A DNA stretch of 64,000 nucleotides from Methylobacillus arboreus (GCF_020532725.1 NZ_JAJAVC010000004.1:1-64000); one strand, 5' to 3'. Positions 27,844-37,928 are shown, counted from the stretch's first letter. Translations and numbers: made by a program. The notes: a model not told the origin generated them from the letters alone.

Positions 27844-28599
27844 ATGAACGATAACCAACTCCTCCGTTACAGCCGCCATATCCTTTTGCCGCAGATTAGC
27901 TACGAAGGACAGGAGCAGCTCGTCAACAGCCATGTACTGGTGGTTGGAGCGGGCGGGCTTGGCTCTCCGGTGGCTTTGTATCTTGCCGCTGGTGGCGTGG
28001 GTACGCTGACGATCTGCGATTTTGACGAGGTGGATCTGACCAATCTGCAACGGCAGATCATCCACACCACGGCAGCGGTGGGCAGCAACAAGGCACAATC
28101 TGCCGCCAATACCATTGCTGCGATTAATCCTGAAGTGACAGTACAACCTATAACGCAGCGTGTGGATGAGGCCAGCCTGCGCGCATTGGTGCAGGCGGCG
28201 GATGTAGTGATTGATTGCACGGATAATTTCACGGTGCGCTATGCGGTCAACCAAGTGTGTGTTGAATTGCGCAAGCCGCTGGTATCAGGTGCGGCGATTG
28301 GTTTTGAAGGCCAGGTGACGGTGTTTGACATGCGCCATGACGATAGCCCGTGCTATCACTGCCTGTTTCCCAACCTTGGGGGAGATGAAGGCCTGAATTG
28401 TGCGGAGAATGGGGTGTTTGCGCCGCTGGTGGGCATAATAGGCACCATGCAGGCGGCAGAGGCAATGAAGCTGTTGTTGGGGTTGGGCAAGAGTTTGCAG
28501 GGCAGGTTGTTGTTGCTGGATACGATTTCGATGGAGTGGCGCACGCTCAAGTTGAGCAAGGATGCAGCGTGTCCCGTATGTAACAAGCAATCACTATAA
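27844..28599 (+). CDS. moeB: Molybdopterin-synthase adenylyltransferase MoeB (HesA/MoeB/ThiF family)
   Basis: The enzyme activates the C-terminal glycine of a ubiquitin-like sulfur carrier (MoaD or ThiS) by adenylation. The protein has 251 residues: the start RYSRHILLPQI, nucleotide loop GAGGLGSP (35-42), the DFDEVDLTNLQRQIIH catalytic stretch, VVIDCTDNF, and two CxxC zinc pairs (CYHC and CPVC). It lacks a C-terminal rhodanese domain, as MoeB does. ThiF cannot be excluded by sequence alone. It stands alone, 79 bp after the pilin gene and before a terminator. Confidence 0.9.
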   Translation: MNDNQLLRYSRHILLPQISYEGQEQLVNSHVLVVGAGGLGSPVALYLAAGGVGTLTICDFDEVDLTNLQRQIIHTTAAVGSNKAQSAANTIAAINPEVTVQPITQRVDEASLRALVQAADVVIDCTDNFTVRYAVNQVCVELRKPLVSGAAIGFEGQVTVFDMRHDDSPCYHCLFPNLGGDEGLNCAENGVFAPLVGIIGTMQAAEAMKLLLGLGKSLQGRLLLLDTISMEWRTLKLSKDAACPVCNKQSL

Positions 28600-28604
28600 C
28601 TAAT

Positions 28605-28636
28605 AAAAAAGGGAGCATATGCTCCCTTGGTTTTTA
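28605..28636. terminator. Bidirectional terminator between moeB and the SPFH gene
   Basis: GGGAGCAT/ATGCTCCC (28611-28626) is a perfect palindrome, with AAAAAA before it and ttggttttta after it. It can end both convergent transcripts and is stronger on the minus strand. Confidence 0.85.
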
Positions 28637-29479
28637 TTTGCTCCCGCCGATCAGTGCTTTCACCGCGCTGACTACATCGCCCGGCATGACCACAATCTTG
28701 CTGTTGCTGGAGTTGGACATTTTCTGCAAGGTCTGGATATAGCGGTCACCCAGCAGGAAGGTGGCCGAGGTGTCGTTCTCCCTCACGGCTTCCGCAATCA
28801 GGCGTATCGATTCTGCCGAGGCTTCCGCGGCGACTTTTTGCGCTTCTGCATCTTTTCTTGCGGCTTCCAGCCGTGCCTCGGCATTGAGGATCAAGGACTG
28901 TTTATCGCCTTCGGCACGCGTGACCACGGCCACGCGCTCGCGCTCGGCAGAAGCCTGTTGTTCCATGGCATGCTGCATGTTGGCCGAGGGCTTGATGTCC
29001 TGGATTTCCACCGATTTGACCGTCAGGCCCCAGTCGGCAGCTTCGTCCGCAATCGCGTTTTTCAGCTCGGACTTGATGCGCTCGCGCGAGGTCAGCGCTT
29101 CGTTAAGCTCCATGCCGCCGATGATGGAGCGCAGGTTGGTCTGCACCATATTGCGCATGGCTTCGCGAAAGTCTTCGATACCATATACAGAGCGCTCGAT
29201 ATTGGTCACCTTGATAAACGCGACCGCATTGGCAAGGATCACGGCGTTGTCCTTGGTAATGACGTCCTGCTCGGGCACGTCGAGGATGATGTCCTTGGTG
29301 GTGACCTTGTAAGTGACTTTGCTGAAGATCGGATTGATGACGTGCAGGCCGGGGGTAATCACGGAATTGAATTTCCCCAGCCGTTCCACCACCCATTCTT
29401 CGCCCTGAGGCACGATGCGGATGCCTTTCCAGGCCAGCACCGCGGCGGCGGCGATCAATACAAATGCAAATTCAAACAT
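28634..29479 (-). CDS. qmcA: SPFH/Band 7 membrane protein (QmcA-like)
   Basis: A stomatin/prohibitin-family scaffold of 281 residues. An N-terminal membrane anchor (about 1-20) precedes the SPFH domain (about 22-200, with IVPQGEEWVVERLGKF and the ERERVAVVTRAEG region), followed by a coiled-coil. Such proteins form oligomeric membrane microdomains. It starts 18 bp after the NfeD-like gene with a gaggag ribosome site, so the pair is an operon. Pairing of QmcA with an NfeD (YbbK-type) protein is conserved in many bacteria. Confidence 0.92.
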   Translation of the reverse strand: MFEFAFVLIAAAAVLAWKGIRIVPQGEEWVVERLGKFNSVITPGLHVINPIFSKVTYKVTTKDIILDVPEQDVITKDNAVILANAVAFIKVTNIERSVYGIEDFREAMRNMVQTNLRSIIGGMELNEALTSRERIKSELKNAIADEAADWGLTVKSVEIQDIKPSANMQHAMEQQASAERERVAVVTRAEGDKQSLILNAEARLEAARKDAEAQKVAAEASAESIRLIAEAVRENDTSATFLLGDRYIQTLQKMSNSSNSKIVVMPGDVVSAVKALIGGSK

Positions 29480-29497
29480 GGCTTCTCCTCGTTGGTG

Positions 29498-29950
29498 TTA
29501 TTGGGCGGTTTTTCTGCTGACGCGCAGGCGGTTGCCTTCGACGGCAGTGATCACGGCTTCTGCCCCGGTTTCTATTTCCTCGTTGGCAATGGCTACCCAT
29601 TCCCGGCTCCCCAGCACGCCCTGTGCAAATGCGATACGGCCGTTCTGCTTGGGGCTAACGGTTTCAGTGATGGTGCCGGTGCGGCCAATTTCCTCACCGC
29701 GCGACTGGCCGATGTTGGAGTCATCTCGCTCGCGCCGGTAGAACTGCTTCCAGATGGCAAGCGACCCTAGGGAAAGCGCGGCAAAGATCAGCAATTGCCA
29801 GGCGGTAGCCAGTGCGGGAAACAGGTAGGTGAGCAGGCTGAGGCCCAGTGCGGCAATGCCGAACCAGAGTATGTAAAGCGTGCCGGACAGCATTTCCAAC
29901 GCGATGAGGATTAGCCCGAGTATGCCCCAGATCCAGAGCGGTTCCAGCAT
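29498..29950 (-). CDS. NfeD-like membrane protein
   Basis: A 150-residue short NfeD protein: three or four hydrophobic helices in the first 75 residues, then a soluble OB-fold domain (about 85-150, with GRTGTITETV and GSREWVAIANEEIETGAEAVI). It functions with the SPFH protein encoded just downstream, probably in membrane quality control. The ATG at 29950 directly precedes the first hydrophobic segment; an in-frame Met at 29983 is possible but adds a charged tail with no benefit. Confidence 0.88.
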   Translation of the reverse strand: MLEPLWIWGILGLILIALEMLSGTLYILWFGIAALGLSLLTYLFPALATAWQLLIFAALSLGSLAIWKQFYRRERDDSNIGQSRGEEIGRTGTITETVSPKQNGRIAFAQGVLGSREWVAIANEEIETGAEAVITAVEGNRLRVSRKTAQ

Positions 29951-30087
29951 AGTGATTGTTCCGTGGTGATATTTAGTTGCCATCGTACCAGAACTTTAAT
30001 CTGGGATTAGGGTCACGTGGCAGGGGGGAAATTTTTAAGCACGAGTTGTAACGGCGCTTAAGTTCATTCAACATCAAGGAGGTCGTG

Positions 30088-30723
30088 ATGAAATTTCCCG
30101 CATTGGGTTTTCTTTTGACATTAGCATTTGCACCGGCAGTTCATGCCGCTACTACCATCAGCACTATAGACCAATGGGATGGCGAGGTCTCGCCATTCGG
30201 CACGCCGGATACTGCCACCTATGGCCAAACCATTAGCATCGGTGAACAGGCCCAGGTACTGGAGTCGTTTTCTTTTATCCTCACAGACTTGAATGCGGCA
30301 TTTACGGTCGAAGTGGGAACTTGGACAGGTTCCAGGGTAGGGGAGATCATTTACCAGTCTGATCCATTCCGCTTCTCTGCTTCCAGCGAATATACTGAGA
30401 TCACAGCATATCCGTCCGTGAACCTGGAGGCTAACAGTCAATATGTGCTGTATTTCACGACATCCGGCATTCAGGATGGCGTGACCAGTACCAATGAGTG
30501 GGGTTTTGCACCTGATACCGCTTATGAAGGCGGCACTTTTGTTTACCTCAACAATGGCAATGACCGCAGCCAGTTGACCGGCACGGATTGGAATACCACT
30601 CTGGGTGGTGACCTGGCATTCACTGCGACGCTGGCGCCCGTGCCTGAACCAAGCACTTATGGCTTGTTGCTGGCGGGGCTGGGGTTGATAGGGTTTGCAG
30701 CACGCCGTACCCGTTCTGTATAA
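30088..30723 (+). CDS. PEP-CTERM sorting-domain protein
   Basis: A secreted protein of 211 residues with a signal peptide (about 1-20, LTLAFAPAVHA) and the C-terminal PEP-CTERM tag: VPEPSTYG, a hydrophobic helix LLLAGLGLIGF, and the basic end AARRTRSV. Such proteins are processed by exosortase and linked to extracellular polysaccharide. The middle part resembles a beta-sandwich but no family is recognised. The ATG at 30088 follows a perfect aaggagg. No exosortase gene is in the window. A monocistronic gene with its own terminator. Confidence 0.88.
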   Translation: MKFPALGFLLTLAFAPAVHAATTISTIDQWDGEVSPFGTPDTATYGQTISIGEQAQVLESFSFILTDLNAAFTVEVGTWTGSRVGEIIYQSDPFRFSASSEYTEITAYPSVNLEANSQYVLYFTTSGIQDGVTSTNEWGFAPDTAYEGGTFVYLNNGNDRSQLTGTDWNTTLGGDLAFTATLAPVPEPSTYGLLLAGLGLIGFAARRTRSV

Positions 30724-30742
30724 GCTTTAAATGTGAGATTGC

Positions 30743-30767
30743 AAAAAGCCAGCATTGCTGGCTTTTT
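30743..30767 (+). terminator. Terminator after the PEP-CTERM gene
   Basis: AAAAAGCCAGC pairs with GCTGGCTTTTT around a 3-nt loop. Confidence 0.88.
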
Positions 30768-30817
30768 GCTTATGGGGAGCCCCCGGTCTAACTATTTGCT
30801 AAACCGGTATTAACAGG

Positions 30818-30839
30818 ATTCCGGGTCTTCGCCCGGAAT
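30818..30839. repeat. REP-like palindromic unit
   Basis: ATTCCGGG (30818-30825) and CCCGGAAT (30832-30839) flank tcttcg, and gac follows. Units of this exact style (a GTCATTCCGGGCGAAGA-like core) are dispersed repeats in many proteobacteria. One copy only is seen here. Confidence 0.5.
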
Positions 30840-30908
30840 GACAAAGAACATGGCATTTGCCTGCGTACAGAGATGCAGATTACACTGCCTGCAAAAAAGG
30901 GAGGCAAT

Positions 30909-31475
30909 ATGCAGATTTTCCTGGTGGTGCTACTGGTGGTTGCAGTGGTGTATTTCATCATGGTCTACAACGGCCTGGTGAACCTCAAGAACAATGTCGA
31001 AAAAGCATGGGCGAATATCGATGTGCTGCTCAAGCAGCGCCATGACGAGCTGCCCAAGCTGGTGGATACCTGCAAGCAATATATGCAGCACGAGCAGGCA
31101 ACCTTGCAGCAGGTGATCCAGGCGCGTTCGCGGGTGCAGGCAGCCAGCGAGCAGCATGATGTTGTCGCGCTGGGTGCGGCGGAGAGCGCATTGCGCACCG
31201 GGCTTGGCGCCTTGTTTGCCGTGGCGGAATCCTACCCGGAGTTGAAAGCCAATGAGCAGTTCCTGCATTTGCAGGCCCGCATCAGCGGCCTGGAAAACGC
31301 GATTGCCGACCGCCGCGAGTTCTACAATGAAAGCGTCAATCTGCACAATGTGAGGATTGCCCAGTTTCCTGACCTGCTGGTAGCCCGTGCGCTGGGCTTT
31401 AACCGTGAAGCCATGCTGCGCTTTGCCCGCAGCGAGCTCAAGGATGTCGATATTGCCGCGCGTTTCAGGCAGTAG
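30909..31475 (+). CDS. LemA family protein
   Basis: A 188-residue membrane-anchored helical protein. The N-terminal segment (about 2-19, FLVVLLVVAVVYFIMVYN) is followed by the LemA signature NGLVNLKNNVEKAWANIDVLLKQRHDELPKLV (given in parts) and YPELKANEQFLHLQ, then the FYNESVNLHN motif. The function is unclear; LemA proteins often accompany a membrane protease or, as here, a GIDE-like protein. ATG 30909 was chosen for its gggagg site 5 nt upstream. The next gene starts 16 bp later. Confidence 0.92.
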   Translation: MQIFLVVLLVVAVVYFIMVYNGLVNLKNNVEKAWANIDVLLKQRHDELPKLVDTCKQYMQHEQATLQQVIQARSRVQAASEQHDVVALGAAESALRTGLGALFAVAESYPELKANEQFLHLQARISGLENAIADRREFYNESVNLHNVRIAQFPDLLVARALGFNREAMLRFARSELKDVDIAARFRQ

Positions 31476-31491
31476 TTACTGATTGCATTGC

Positions 31492-32385
31492 ATGTTGCGC
31501 GGCTGGCGTAGCTATTACCTAGATTGCCTGAGCGGCACCGCGCATCTGGCATTGCTTGCGGTCGCTGTACAGTCTGGCGATTCCAGGGTCTGGATGGCAT
31601 GCCTGGCCCTGGCTGCCGGGGTGAGTTTTATTGCCTGGGCGGGCAATTACAAACGCATGCGCGCCATTGCCGACCTGCCCACTTCGCGCATTGCCTCCGC
31701 TGCGCAAGGCTATGTCGAGCTATATGGCCGCGCGATAGCCGACCCTGAGCACCTGATTGTCAGCCCGTTTACATCGCTGCGTTGTGTCTGGTACCGCTTC
31801 CAGGTTTTCCAACGCCGTGATGGCCGGCACTGGCGCCTGGTGCATGAGGGGGCAAGCCATGAAACCTTTGTGATTACCGATGGCTCGGGCCAGTGTTTCA
31901 TTGACCCGGACCATGCGGAAGTCGTAGGCCAGGAACGCCGCGTCAGCTATGCGGCGGATTACAAGCGCGTGGAAGAGATTCTTTTTGCGGGTTCGATTTA
32001 TGCGCTGGGCGAGTTTGCCACCGTGGGCGGGGCCAATATGCCGCTCAACCAGAAAGAGGATGTTGCCGCCCTGCTTGCCGAATGGAAGCGCGACAAGGAC
32101 GGATTGCTCAAGCGCTTCGACCTGGACGGCAACGGCGAGATTGACCTGAAGGAGTGGGAACTGGCCCGCCGCGCCGCGGCGCGTGAAGTGGAAAAGCAGC
32201 ACCGGGAATTACGCACGGCGCCTGGCGTGCATGTGATGCGCGCGCCTGCAGATGGTCGCCTGTTCCTGCTTTCCAGCAGGTCGCCGCAACGCCTGCGGCG
32301 GCAATATCTGCTGTTGAGCTACATCCATGGGCTGGTGTTCATCATCATCCTGCTGGCATTGGTGCGCTTGTCGGCAGGCTGGTAG
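31492..32385 (+). CDS. GIDE-like membrane protein with an EF-hand
   Basis: A 297-residue protein with an N-terminal hydrophobic hairpin (about 10-45), a GIDE-like domain (about 60-185: RIASAAQGYVELYG, then VSPFTSLRCVWYRFQVF), a calcium-type EF-hand loop DLDGNGEIDLKEWE (about 210-222) with all ligand positions filled, and a C-terminal membrane segment (about 270-293). GIDE domains are shared with eukaryotic mitochondrial E3 ligases but no RING is present here. It is probably co-transcribed with LemA. The EF-hand suggests Ca2+ responsiveness. A TTG at 31483 is an alternative start. Confidence 0.82.
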   Translation: MLRGWRSYYLDCLSGTAHLALLAVAVQSGDSRVWMACLALAAGVSFIAWAGNYKRMRAIADLPTSRIASAAQGYVELYGRAIADPEHLIVSPFTSLRCVWYRFQVFQRRDGRHWRLVHEGASHETFVITDGSGQCFIDPDHAEVVGQERRVSYAADYKRVEEILFAGSIYALGEFATVGGANMPLNQKEDVAALLAEWKRDKDGLLKRFDLDGNGEIDLKEWELARRAAAREVEKQHRELRTAPGVHVMRAPADGRLFLLSSRSPQRLRRQYLLLSYIHGLVFIIILLALVRLSAGW

Positions 32386-32442
32386 GTTTTTAGCGCAACC
32401 GCGTGATTGCGGCGCGGGCCGCTATGTTAAAATCCCACCCCT

Positions 32443-35274
32443 ATGAGCACAGATAACTCCCCAATCCAAACCCTCGATAAATCCTTTGAGCCCAAGAACA
32501 TAGAAAGCCGCTGGTACCAGTTCTGGGAAGAGCGCGGCTACTATGCTGCCGGGCTGGATACTTCCAAGCAGGATAATTTCTGCATCCTGCTGCCGCCGCC
32601 CAATGTGACGGGCACACTGCATATGGGCCATGGCTTCAACCAGACCATCATGGATGCCTTGACGCGCTACCATCGCATGCGCGGCGACAACACCTTATGG
32701 CAGCCGGGTACCGACCATGCGGGTATCGCCACGCAGATCGTGGTGGAGCGCCAGCTGGATGCGCAGGGCGTCAACCGCCATGACCTTGGGCGCGAGAAAT
32801 TCCTGGAAAAGGTCTGGGAGTGGAAAGAATATTCCGGTGGCACCATTACCAAGCAAATGCGTCGTTTGGGCACTTCTCCCGATTGGCGTCGCGAGCGCTT
32901 CACCATGGATGAAGGCTTATCCCGGACAGTTACCGAGACCTTTGTACGCCTCTATAACGAAGGCCTGATTTATCGCGGCAAGCGTTTGGTCAACTGGGAT
33001 GTGAAGCTGGGCACGGCAGTATCAGACCTAGAAGTGGTGCAGGAAGAGGAAGACGGCTCGCTCTGGCATATCAATTATCCCTTGGCGGATGGCTCCGGTC
33101 ATTTAACCGTAGCCACCACACGTCCGGAAACCATGCTGGGTGACGTGGCCGTGATGGTGCACCCGGAAGACGAGCGTTATGCGCATTTGGTTGGCAAGAC
33201 CGTCAAGCTGCCGCTGTGTGACCGCGAAATCCCGATTATTGCCGATGATTATGTAGACCGCGAGTTTGGTACTGGCGTGGTGAAGGTGACGCCTGCGCAT
33301 GACTTCAACGATTATGCAGTGGGCCAGCGCCACGGTTTGCCGCTGATCGGCATCCTGAACCTGCAAGGCTTCGTCAATGACACTGCGCCGCAGCAATACC
33401 GTGGCCTGGAGCGCTTTGCCGCACGCAAGCAGATTGTGGCCGACCTTGAAGCCCAGGGCTATCTGGCCAAGATCGACAAGCACAAGCTCAAGGTGCCGCG
33501 CGGCGACCGCACCAATGTCGTGATTGAGCCCATGCTGACCGATCAATGGTTTGTCGCCATGAGCAAGCCGTCTGCCGACGGCAAGAGCATCACGCAAAAG
33601 GCGCTGGATGTGGTGGCTTCAGGCGAAATCAAGTTCGTGCCGGAAAACTGGGTGAACACTTACAACCAATGGCTGAATAATATCCAGGATTGGTGCATCT
33701 CGCGCCAGCTATGGTGGGGACACCAGATTCCCGCCTGGTATAGCGACGACGGCAAGGTCTATGTCGCGCACAACGAATCCGAGGCGATTCAGCTCGCGGC
33801 CAACGACGGTTACCGCGGCAACCTGAAGCGCGACGACGATGTGCTGGACACCTGGTATTCCTCCGCGCTCTGGCCGTTCTCCACATTGGACTGGACTGGC
33901 GACGAGGAAAAGGACAAGGCGAATGTCGCCTTGCAGCAATACCTGCCTTCTTCCGTGCTGGTGACGGGTTTCGACATCATCTTCTTCTGGGTGGCGCGCA
34001 TGGTGATGATGACCAAGCACATTACCGGCAAGATTCCGTTCAAGCATGTCTATGTACACGGCCTGATCCGGGATGCCGAGGGTCAGAAAATGTCCAAGTC
34101 CAAGGGCAATGTGCTGGACCCGATCGACCTGATCGACGGTATCGGGCTGGACGACCTGGTCAAGAAGCGTACAACCGGCCTGATGAACCCCAAGCAGGCC
34201 GAGCAGATCGAGAAGCGTACGCGCAAGGAGTTCCCGGAAGGCATTCCTGCGTTCGGCACCGACGCCTTGCGCTTCACCTTCGCCTCGCTGGCTTCCCCTG
34301 GCCGCGACATCAAGTTCGACCTGCAGCGCTGCGAAGGCTACCGCAACTTCTGCAACAAGCTGTGGAACGCTACGCGCTTTGTGCTGATGAACACCGAGGG
34401 CCAGAACAATGGCCTGGAAGACTGCAAGACCCAGCCTGAAGGCTACCTCAAGTTCTCGCAGGCAGACCGCTGGATCGTCAGCCTGTTGCAGCATACCGAG
34501 GCGGAAATAGAGCGCGGCTTTGCCGATTACCGTTTTGACAATGTGGCGCAGGCCATCTACAAGTTTGTCTGGGACGAGTATTGCGACTGGTACCTCGAGT
34601 TGGCCAAAGTGCAATTGCAGACCGGGAATGAAGCCGAGCAGCGTGCGACACGCCGTACCTTGCTGCGTGTGCTGGAAACCATATTGCGCCTGGCGCATCC
34701 ATTGATGCCTTTCATCACCGAGGAAATCTGGCAGACCGTGGGCCCGCTGTCCGGCCGCACCGGCCCCAGTATCATGTTGGAAGCCTACCCCAAGGCGCAG
34801 CCTGCCAAGATCGATACGGATGCCGAGTCCTGGGTGGCATTGCTTAAGCAGGCAGTGGACGCTTGTCGCAGCCTGCGCGGTGAAATGGGCGTGTCGCCCG
34901 CAACCCGCGTGCCTTTGATTGCGGCTGGTGACGCGGAGAAGCTGGCCGCCTATGCGCCGCATCTCAAGGCGTTAGCCAAGCTGGCGGAAGTCGAGATCGT
35001 GGATGAATTGCCTGAGGCTGATGCGCCGGTGGCATTGGCTGGGGATTTCAAGCTCATGCTCAAGATCGAGATTGATGTTGCTGCTGAGAAAGAGCGCCTG
35101 GGCAAGGAAATTGCCCGTTTGCAAGGTGAAATCGGTAAGGCGCAGGGTAAGCTGGGTAATGAAAGCTTTGTCGCCCGCGCACCTGCCGCAGTCGTTGCGC
35201 AAGAGCAGGAGCGTTTAGCAGTCTTCACTTCAACGCTGGAAAAACTGCAGATACAACTGGCCAAACTGAAGTAG
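32443..35274 (+). CDS. valS: Valyl-tRNA synthetase
   Basis: A class Ia synthetase that charges tRNA-Val, with an editing domain that removes mischarged Thr. The protein has 943 residues: the HIGH-type motif HMGH (about 58-61, within [14 protein letters not shown]), the CP1 editing domain (about 200-340), KMSKS (about 549-553), the anticodon-binding domain (about 660-820) and a C-terminal coiled-coil (about 875-943). The length is as expected. A strong terminator follows directly. Confidence 0.98.
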   Translation: MSTDNSPIQTLDKSFEPKNIESRWYQFWEERGYYAAGLDTSKQDNFCILLPPPNVTGTLHMGHGFNQTIMDALTRYHRMRGDNTLWQPGTDHAGIATQIVVERQLDAQGVNRHDLGREKFLEKVWEWKEYSGGTITKQMRRLGTSPDWRRERFTMDEGLSRTVTETFVRLYNEGLIYRGKRLVNWDVKLGTAVSDLEVVQEEEDGSLWHINYPLADGSGHLTVATTRPETMLGDVAVMVHPEDERYAHLVGKTVKLPLCDREIPIIADDYVDREFGTGVVKVTPAHDFNDYAVGQRHGLPLIGILNLQGFVNDTAPQQYRGLERFAARKQIVADLEAQGYLAKIDKHKLKVPRGDRTNVVIEPMLTDQWFVAMSKPSADGKSITQKALDVVASGEIKFVPENWVNTYNQWLNNIQDWCISRQLWWGHQIPAWYSDDGKVYVAHNESEAIQLAANDGYRGNLKRDDDVLDTWYSSALWPFSTLDWTGDEEKDKANVALQQYLPSSVLVTGFDIIFFWVARMVMMTKHITGKIPFKHVYVHGLIRDAEGQKMSKSKGNVLDPIDLIDGIGLDDLVKKRTTGLMNPKQAEQIEKRTRKEFPEGIPAFGTDALRFTFASLASPGRDIKFDLQRCEGYRNFCNKLWNATRFVLMNTEGQNNGLEDCKTQPEGYLKFSQADRWIVSLLQHTEAEIERGFADYRFDNVAQAIYKFVWDEYCDWYLELAKVQLQTGNEAEQRATRRTLLRVLETILRLAHPLMPFITEEIWQTVGPLSGRTGPSIMLEAYPKAQPAKIDTDAESWVALLKQAVDACRSLRGEMGVSPATRVPLIAAGDAEKLAAYAPHLKALAKLAEVEIVDELPEADAPVALAGDFKLMLKIEIDVAAEKERLGKEIARLQGEIGKAQGKLGNESFVARAPAAVVAQEQERLAVFTSTLEKLQIQLAKLK

Positions 35275-35277
35275 TGG

Positions 35278-35302
35278 AAAAGCCTCCGACCGGAGGCTTT
35301 TT
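35278..35302 (+). terminator. valS terminator
   Basis: AGCCTCCG (35281-35288) pairs with CGGAGGCT (35291-35298), followed by a run of T. Confidence 0.92.
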
Positions 35303-35455
35303 TATTTGACCATGCTGCTAGCCCGAGCTTTTATATATTAGGCTGAAGCAAGATGCAGCGGGGTTTTCCGAGTCGTCTTCATGGCCAAGATCAAGCACAC
35401 CAATCCAGTTGCCAAGGAGACATAATCTTGGGTGGAGTCAGTTTATAAGCACTCT

Positions 35456-37630
35456 TTACGTGCTAATGAAAGCGGATGAGAACTCGTCCGCTGGAACCGG
35501 CTTCCCGAATAGGTAGCCTTGGACTTCAGTGCAATGACTGTCCATGAGGAAGTCCAGGTGCGCTTGCGTCTCAACGCCTTCGGCGATGACTTCGAGGCCA
35601 AAACTCTTGCCAAGATAGATGACGGCGTTTACCACGGCGGCATCTTCTGGATTGGCATTGACGTCGCGAATAAAGGATCGGTCGATCTTGAGACGGTTTA
35701 CCGGATAACGTTTCAATAGGCTAAGAGAGGCGAAGCCGGTGCCGTAGTCGTCGAAAGAGAGCCCGACGCCGATATCACGCAGGCCATGCAAAAGCTTCAG
35801 TGTCATATTGTCGTTGCGCAAGAGGATGTTTTCAACGATCTCAAGTTCGAGCGACTCCGCAGGAAGGCCGGTTTCTTCAAGTACCTTCTGAACCACGGTG
35901 AGGAGGCGGCCTGAGTGCAATTGCGCCTCGAACAGGTTGACGCTAATGCGAAAATAGGGAATGTGAGCCTGCCACTTGACTGCCTGCAAGCAAGCGGTGC
36001 GCAATATCCATTCACCCACAGCGGCGGCAGAGGGCTTCTCGCTCAGCACCTCAATGAATGAAGCGGGAGCCAGCAGGCCGCGCGCAGGGTGGCGCCATCG
36101 CATCAATGCCTCGGCCCCGGTCAGTTGCTGTGTTTTTGTCGCGACCTGCGGTTGATAGAAAAGCTCGAATTCACCGTTCTCGAAGGCGAGCCGCAGTTCT
36201 TGCTCGAATGCACGGCGCGCCACGGCAACCTGGCGGAAGGCCGGCGTAAATAGTTCATAGCGCCCCTTGCCTGCGGCCTTGGCCTTATAGAGCGCGAGAT
36301 CAGCAGCCCCAAGCAATTCATCGGAGCGGGCGCTGTGCATTGGTGCAAGCGAGACGCCGATGCTGACACCGATTTCAATCGACTGGCCGACGAACTCGTA
36401 GGGCTTGGCAATCTCGTTCACCAATTGTTGAGCGATGTTTTTTGCCTCCCTGACATTATTTCCCGGGAGCAGAACCACGAACTCATCGCCGCCGAGCCGG
36501 GCCATCATGATGGCATTGGCACAGGTCGCTTTCATGCGTGCGGCAACCTCTTTCAATACCGTATCACCAGCAGAATGCCCCAGGGTGTCGTTGACCTCTT
36601 TGAATCTATCGAGATCGAGCAGCAGGATCGTCGCGGGTTTCTCGGCGGCGAGCGTCTCCGTCAGGCATGCGCGCCATGCGCCCCGGTTCGGCAGGTCGGT
36701 CAGCGCGTCGAGCGAGGCCAGTTGGAACAACCGCACTTCGTTTTGCCGGCGTTCGGTAATGTCACGCACGATAGCGCCAACGCTGATGGTATTGCCTTCT
36801 TCCCATGTCGACAGCGAAAACTCTGCTGGAAACTCGCTGCCGTCTTTGCGTAGCCCTGATAGCTCTATAGTTTGATCGGCGAGCTCCATCTTTTCGCCTT
36901 GCTGTAGCCGTTGCAGTTCAGCGTCATAGATATGACGCCAGCTATCCGGGACGATCACGGCAGTGGACTTATCCGCAAGCTCACTGGCCGAATATCCGAA
37001 AAGCCTCTCTGCCGAGCGATTCCAGAACGTAAATTCGCCTTTGGCATTCGAGCAGATGATCGCATCGGGGGAGGTGGCCGCAATATTCTCGAAACGCTTC
37101 TGGCTGATGGTCTTGACGTAGTCCAGGCGACGCATTTCCATGCGGTCCATGACCAGGGCTGCCAGGTCCGAGAGGTTGTGGCGGTCTTCGTCGCTGAAGG
37201 TCGTACGCGGCTTGCTGTCGATCAAACAGACTGTTCCGAGCTTCTCTCCAGTAGGGGCGATGAGTGGCTTGCCTGCATAGAAACGAATGAAGGGCGGACC
37301 GACTACAAGGGGATTGGAAGAGAAACGGGGATCGTTCAGCGCATCGGGAATGAAGAGGATGTCATCCTGGATAATCGCGTGGGCGCAGAAGGAGACTTCG
37401 CGGCTTGTTTCGCAGGCCTCGAGTCCCACGCGTGCCTTAAAAAACTGCCGGTCATGATCCACCAGCGAAACCAAGGCGATGGGCACTTCAAACAAGCGGG
37501 CGGCAAGGTTGACCAACCTATCAAAATCTTCGGTCTCGGGGGTGTCCAGAAGATGGTACTGAGCCAAGACTTTCAAACGCTGCTCTTCGTTGGCCGGTAT
37601 CGGGTAAGGCGAAGTATCCATTTGTTCCAT
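35456..37630 (-). CDS. GAF-PAS-GGDEF-EAL cyclic-di-GMP protein (second copy)
   Basis: A 724-residue paralogue of the protein at 11240-13429 with the same order: GAF (about 20-170), PAS (about 180-300), GGDEF (about 305-460, intact LGGDEF) and EAL (about 475-715, with EAL, SVNLF, ELEIVEN, DDYGTG, LKIDRSF, AEGVET). Both GAF domains share the EVSFCAHAI- and CLID-type motifs. Whether it is cyclase, phosphodiesterase or both cannot be told. No inhibitory RxxD is seen. Start at 37630 or the nearby ATG at 37621. It is a single gene, convergent with valS. Confidence 0.92.
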   Translation of the reverse strand: MEQMDTSPYPIPANEEQRLKVLAQYHLLDTPETEDFDRLVNLAARLFEVPIALVSLVDHDRQFFKARVGLEACETSREVSFCAHAIIQDDILFIPDALNDPRFSSNPLVVGPPFIRFYAGKPLIAPTGEKLGTVCLIDSKPRTTFSDEDRHNLSDLAALVMDRMEMRRLDYVKTISQKRFENIAATSPDAIICSNAKGEFTFWNRSAERLFGYSASELADKSTAVIVPDSWRHIYDAELQRLQQGEKMELADQTIELSGLRKDGSEFPAEFSLSTWEEGNTISVGAIVRDITERRQNEVRLFQLASLDALTDLPNRGAWRACLTETLAAEKPATILLLDLDRFKEVNDTLGHSAGDTVLKEVAARMKATCANAIMMARLGGDEFVVLLPGNNVREAKNIAQQLVNEIAKPYEFVGQSIEIGVSIGVSLAPMHSARSDELLGAADLALYKAKAAGKGRYELFTPAFRQVAVARRAFEQELRLAFENGEFELFYQPQVATKTQQLTGAEALMRWRHPARGLLAPASFIEVLSEKPSAAAVGEWILRTACLQAVKWQAHIPYFRISVNLFEAQLHSGRLLTVVQKVLEETGLPAESLELEIVENILLRNDNMTLKLLHGLRDIGVGLSFDDYGTGFASLSLLKRYPVNRLKIDRSFIRDVNANPEDAAVVNAVIYLGKSFGLEVIAEGVETQAHLDFLMDSHCTEVQGYLFGKPVPADEFSSAFIST

Positions 37631-37636
37631 CCATGA

Positions 37637-37928
37637 GTTGGGAGGTAGATATTTCCGAGATGGCAGTTTATCCCTACGACCGCGAAGAGCGGGTATTTTT
37701 GCGTTCAGGTAACCGCCACTTTCCCGCAGTATTGATGCCTTTTTTTTGTATCAGTGTACGCTACTCTTGATCTTGCTTTTAGCATATTTATCATATTTTA
37801 ACTATATCTAAGGTAACTGTGGCTGGGCGCTCGGCAAGGAAATACAGCGCTACCCAAGCGTGGATTTTCGCTGACATTATGATATTCAAGCGATTTGAAG
37901 GTGATTGGTAGTGATGGGCGCACAGGGC
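37637..37928. other. Intergenic region, AT-rich
   Basis: The 290 bp between the second GGDEF-EAL gene and the TusA-like gene hold an AT-rich stretch (about 37740-37815) suited to a promoter for the minus-strand gene, but no convincing -35/-10 pair. No ORF, RNA gene or repeat is recognised. Confidence 0.4.

Noticed and set aside
28619-29770. Plus-strand ORF opposite the SPFH/NfeD genes
   Set aside because: The minus frame encodes clear SPFH and NfeD proteins.
30010-30035. Sigma-54 promoter or PEP-CTERM box before the PEP-CTERM gene
   Set aside because: TGGCAG is present but no GC at the -12 position.
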